From assembly GCA_963965975.1 (NCBI GenBank), contig OZ014419.1, positions 7,024,150 to 7,088,149 on the forward strand: a stretch of 64,000 nt of DNA, read 5' to 3'. This DNA is from Xestospongia bergquistia. Its lineage: Eukaryota; Porifera; Demospongiae; Haplosclerida; Petrosiidae. The notes under the pieces were generated by a model. That model was not told where the DNA came from. It searched no databases and saw nothing but the letters and a program-made list of their open reading frames with translations. The stretch's first letter is position 1, and each line of letters opens with the position of its first letter. Position numbers and translations under genes: made by a program. Below are positions 60,359-64,000 of the stretch, one piece after another.

Positions 60359-63199
60359 ATGACTGATAAAAAAAGTAAGGCAACCATAACATTTTATTTA
60401 CTGTTATGTATTAATATATAGGTTTAGATAAAAGAGCACTGCGTTCATCATCAAGACCTTCATTATTGAAAAATGTTGATTTAAAGGAATTGAGTGCACA
60501 ATTTGGAATATCTCTCAGTTCAGGATCCGAATCATCAGACCGTGAATTTACTCCTCCCATTGACCCCACCTCTTCAGGTTACTATTTCTGTATATTTTGT
60601 TATAGATACAGTTTTTTGCAGACTCTAGTGTTAATACAAGCGACTCTTCTCAAGCAGAAAGTGAAAGTGAGAATGATAGTGAAACTGAAAGACAAGATGA
60701 AGCTGAGGTAGATGCCGCCATTAATGATACTGTTAACTTCAGCATTATAAAGGAGGAACCAGGTCCACCCACATTTTTGATTATAAAAACCACCCTTCAT
60801 TCTAATACACTTTTAATTATAGAGTTTATTGATCTGACTATTAAAGGAGAAGATAATGAAGATATGCATGAAATTTGTTGTGTTTGTTTAGAAACATCGT
60901 AAGTTACCCCTACTAATTTGTTATAATAAATTAATTATATTGACCAGAATTGATCACGATATTGTTACCTGTGATAAATGTGGATTGTCAGTACATGAAG
61001 GTATATATAAGTATAATAACCACTTGATAAATAGACACACCCACAATTAGGTTGCTATGGTGTTCCTGAAGATGATGGAGTTGATGAGAATCGTTCTGAT
61101 CTCTCGTCCTTTTCAACTATACCATGGTTTTGTGACCCCTGTCGAGCTGGAATCAACAACCCAGTGAGTGATATCATGTATGTCATATGATGTCATCATT
61201 TTTCTAGTCATGCGAGTTATGTCCAGTTGAAGGAGGCATATTTAAACAATGTGTCAATGGAAGGTATTATAATTTTGTTTGTAATATATATATAATACAT
61301 TTGTAGTTGGGTCCATATAATATGTGGACTTTATTGTGTGGGCGTTGAATATGTGGAACCTGAGTTGCTAAGTGGTATGACATTAGATCAAATACCATCT
61401 AATAGATGGGGTGCTAAAGTAGGTGTGGTCAGTCACATGTCACTTTGTTATACTTAATTTGTAGGCGTGTCAGTTATGTGATAATGATTGGTTAAGTCGT
61501 ACTGGTGTGTGCATTCAATGTGATGCTGGACTTTGTAAAACATTCTTCCATGCTACTTGGTAAGATTAATAGGTAGGGCTTAGGTTGTCATAGCAACATT
61601 TGGTCTAGTGCACAAAGGGAAGGATTGCTATGTGAAGCTGATGACACTAGTAACCATAGCGATGAAGGGAAAGCAAAACGAAAACATAAAGAAAGTGAAG
61701 TATGTATAATTATTAAGAAAATAAATAATATCTTTTCAAATAAAGGACGAGTTAGTTGATCCTTATTTTGCTCATTGCTCAGTTCATTGTGACAAGAAAC
61801 TTACCAAAAAGAAGGTCAGTATATGTGATATACAAACTTTGTATATTAACTCTTCTCTTGTAGAGAGCCACCTATATAAAAATGATGAAAGCAGTTCAAT
61901 CGTTCCATGTTAAAGATGACAAAAGGGTAGGTCTGTTAAGTCTGATACTTGATCTAATAGTTAATAGTTGGAGAGATATCTATCTGATGCACAAACAGAA
62001 TATAAAGAAATGTTTAAAACAATGAAGGGGTGGTATCATCCTGAGGACATTTCTGTAAAGAGCACAAGACTATTACATCATCATCCTGGAGGTGATATGT
62101 GTTACTATATTTAGAAGTTATCATTTTCTAAAAATAGCTTTTAAACTACTGACACAAAAAGCACAACTCTTAGGATATACTCCTCAAGTGAGTAATTTCA
62201 AAAAACAATAATTTTTATTTTATAATTTAGCAATTACCTCAAATACCTCGTCAGCATTTTGGTCTAGTATCAGTTGGATTGACACTTGATTTTGTCAATT
62301 ATTTTAATGGTAAATTATCAGAATATCTGTTACCATAACAACAATGTCTGGACGTTTCTAGAAAGAGGAGGGAAGATTGATGAATTGAAAGTTGAAAATA
62401 AGAAGCAAAATATGATTCAAAAAAGTTTAAAGGAAAGACGAGAAATACTTCTAGGAAATAAACAAAAGGTTTTATAAACTAGACAAATTTGCTGTGTTAC
62501 TATGGTAACCATTCATAGGTGGAAGCAGATTTACATTTATTAAAATCATCATGGCAGACAACAATGGAGACTGCTAGCAAACTGTGTGTAATGACTAACA
62601 AATTAACTAAAGAGGTGGGGCTGCATTTACCGACCACACCCATTAATCAATTATCTTAACTGTAGGAAATATTAGATATCAATCTAATGGTTCCTACCGA
62701 CAATACTCTTCATTCGCCAATAAACCACAAAGATGACTGCACCCACTATAAGTAATTCCCTTAATGAACTTTAAATTATCTTTTAAATTTGTTCATTAGA
62801 TGTTATATTTGTGAGTGTTACCATGACAACCATCTCATGGTTCAATGTGATACATGCAGTAACAGATATCACATCACATGTCTTGATCCACCATTGACCA
62901 GAGTACCCAAAAAGACGTCAAAATGTGGATGGTATGTAACCCTCTGCTACATCAATGTTCCATCATTCTCTAGGCAATGTAAAGACTGTTGTTTTGATAG
63001 TGAGGATGAACTCAAACCATCTGTTGCTGAGGACTATGAACCTAAGTCACGTTTTGGTCGCAAACTCAATCATCCTCGCTTAACAAGCTGGGGCTTGTCC
63101 TCAGTAAGCACTTACAAACCAGTTAAACCAGTTTTACAAGTTATGTTTACAGGATTTTATTATTAGGAGTGGAAGAAAAAGAAAAAGAAAGAGAAATAA
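60359..63199 (+). CDS. PHF14: PHD finger protein 14
   Basis: ATG 60359 (MTDKK|SLDKRALRSS). Acidic Ser-rich N-terminus, then the PZP module: PHD1 HEICCVCLETS, CDKCGLSVHEGCYGV, WFCDPCRAG; zinc knuckle CELCPVEGGIFKQC; extended PHD ACQLCDNDW, GVCIQCDAGLCKTFFHATC, ending AHCSVHC. A helical part follows (MMKAVQSFHVKDDKRL, LLGYTPQQLPQIPRQHFGL), then another PHD: CYICECYHDNHLMVQCD, YHITCLDPPLTRVPKK, QCKDCC, and a Lys-rich end (EWKKKKKKEK) in a 3' exon at 63167-63199. PHF14 reads the unmodified H3 tail and represses growth-factor genes. More than 15 short exons. Head to head with FUNDC1 (107 nt gap). Confidence 0.93.
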
Positions 63200-63306
63200 T
63201 AAATAACATTTTTATTTATTTCATAAAATGAAATATTTATTATTAGGAGTAAGTTTGTGTCATCAAAGATGACCTTATGTTTTGATATGTGACCTTCTTA
63301 TTGTTG

Positions 63307-64000
63307 TCATGTGACCTGACAGAATTGTGTCATAATAACACTACACAAATCTAATAACTGAAGTAGTTCATCTGCTCCATCTGTCAATTGTTTGTCAACG
63401 AGCTAGTTATTAAGGGGTTAATAATTAATTAACAAGGAGGAGCTCACCCCTAATCTCTCACAAATTACAGACTTTTGAATATCGCTGAGCTCGGCATGAA
63501 TTACAATAACATCATGGATCTGAGAACAATAATATTTTAAGCACTTTAAAATAAACAGTTTTCCTACATGTATTGATAATATTGTTCCCCCTATGTACCT
63601 ACTTTGCTAGTATGATAATGTTGCTCCCCCTATGTACCTACTTTGCTAGTAAAGTGGTAACATAGTAACAGAGCATTACAGTATAATAGTACTACCATAG
63701 TACTTAACCTTATAATATATTCATTATAGGATACCATATATTTGTACTTGCTATTGGTCTTTATTGTATAATATACCTGACTGATAATCTGTACAGCTGA
63801 GAATCCCTCTGCAATGAGACTCTAAATAGTACCAGTAACACAAACTAGTTTAACTGGTTAGAACAGTTACCTTGACAGCTTTATCTAACTGGTCATATGA
63901 ATTTGATTGACATACTTTTAATAAAGATTCTATAACAGCTGCTGGAACAACCTAGTAGGGATGAACTAATTTTGGTTAATACAGGGGCATACCCCAGCTA
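63307..64000 (-). CDS. RFC4: Replication factor C subunit 4, C-terminal part; cut by window end
   Basis: Four exons visible from the right edge: VVPAAVIESLLKVCQSNSYD, SLIAEGFSAVQIISQ, IHDVIVIHAELSDIQKSVIC, and LVDKQLTDGADELLQLLDLC ending FCQVT at TGA 63307. This is the C-terminal collar domain of RFC4, one of the small clamp-loader subunits that load PCNA. The AAA+ ATPase part lies outside the window. The TGA is 108 nt from the PHF14 stop, tail to tail. Confidence 0.88.
63574..63651. repeat. 39-bp direct duplication in an RFC4 intron
   Basis: Two adjacent copies of a unit with core CCCCCTATGTACCTACTTTG, differing at two or three bases (63574-63612 and 63613-63651). Confidence 0.9.

Overview
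This is a 64 kb stretch of an AT-rich, very compact, intron-bearing animal genome. The gene set is metazoan (NCK adaptor, PRD-type homeobox, GCK-III kinase, 4EHP, Na/K-ATPase beta, an IL-17-receptor-like protein). Introns are mostly 45-60 nt, intergenic gaps are often under 100 nt, and I see no transposase or reverse transcriptase. This looks most like a demosponge such as Amphimedon. That assignment is my inference from style and gene content; no search was run.

I call 36 protein-coding genes (34 complete or nearly so, 1 cut by each window end). Left part (1-23 kb): RasGAP of the RASA2/3 type (-, cut), MED14 (-), NCK (+), a small unknown (-), a SKI/SNO-like coiled-coil protein (+), an IL-17R/SEFIR-like receptor (-), UBAC2 (-), TM9SF (+) and a PELP1/Rix1-like protein (-). 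Middle part (23-47 kb): NUP58 (+) and NUP50 (-) tail to tail, pICln (-), DAW1 (-), STK24/25/26 kinase (+), an intronless ankyrin protein (+), a charged unknown (+), NT5DC (-), SPO11 (+), EIF4E2 (-), MRPL44 (+), TMEM254 (-), NKAP (+), a small KEN-box protein (-) and COX18 (+). Right part (46-64 kb): ATP1B (-), a PH-domain protein (+), a PRD-like homeobox gene (+), a membrane GDPD (-), PCYT1 (+), selenoprotein T (+), PIN4 (+), CDC20 (-), profilin (-), FUNDC1 (-), PHF14 (+) and the RFC4 C-terminus (-, cut).

Most genes are housekeeping and unrelated to each other. The layout is the notable part: many head-to-head pairs share a gap of 37-175 bp, and many tail-to-tail pairs nearly touch or overlap (NKAP and its neighbour have stop codons 3 nt apart; SPO11 and EIF4E2 reading frames overlap antisense).

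The signals I find most worth following are: (1) selenoprotein T with an in-frame UGA rebuilt across a splice junction and a well-formed SECIS in its 3' UTR; (2) a 10-12 nt CACCC/KLF-like word, GTGGGYGTGGYC, recurring about two dozen times on both strands; (3) pure (CT)n microsatellites sitting exactly at 3' splice sites, always pyrimidine on the sense strand; (4) NUP58 and NUP50 almost devoid of FG dipeptides, with NUP58 carrying Gly-Leu/Thr repeats instead; (5) SPO11 with a DxN in place of the Toprim DxD; and (6) CACGTG boxes in several shared promoters. Exon boundaries were read by eye from splice signals and family alignments, so individual boundaries may be off by a few bases.
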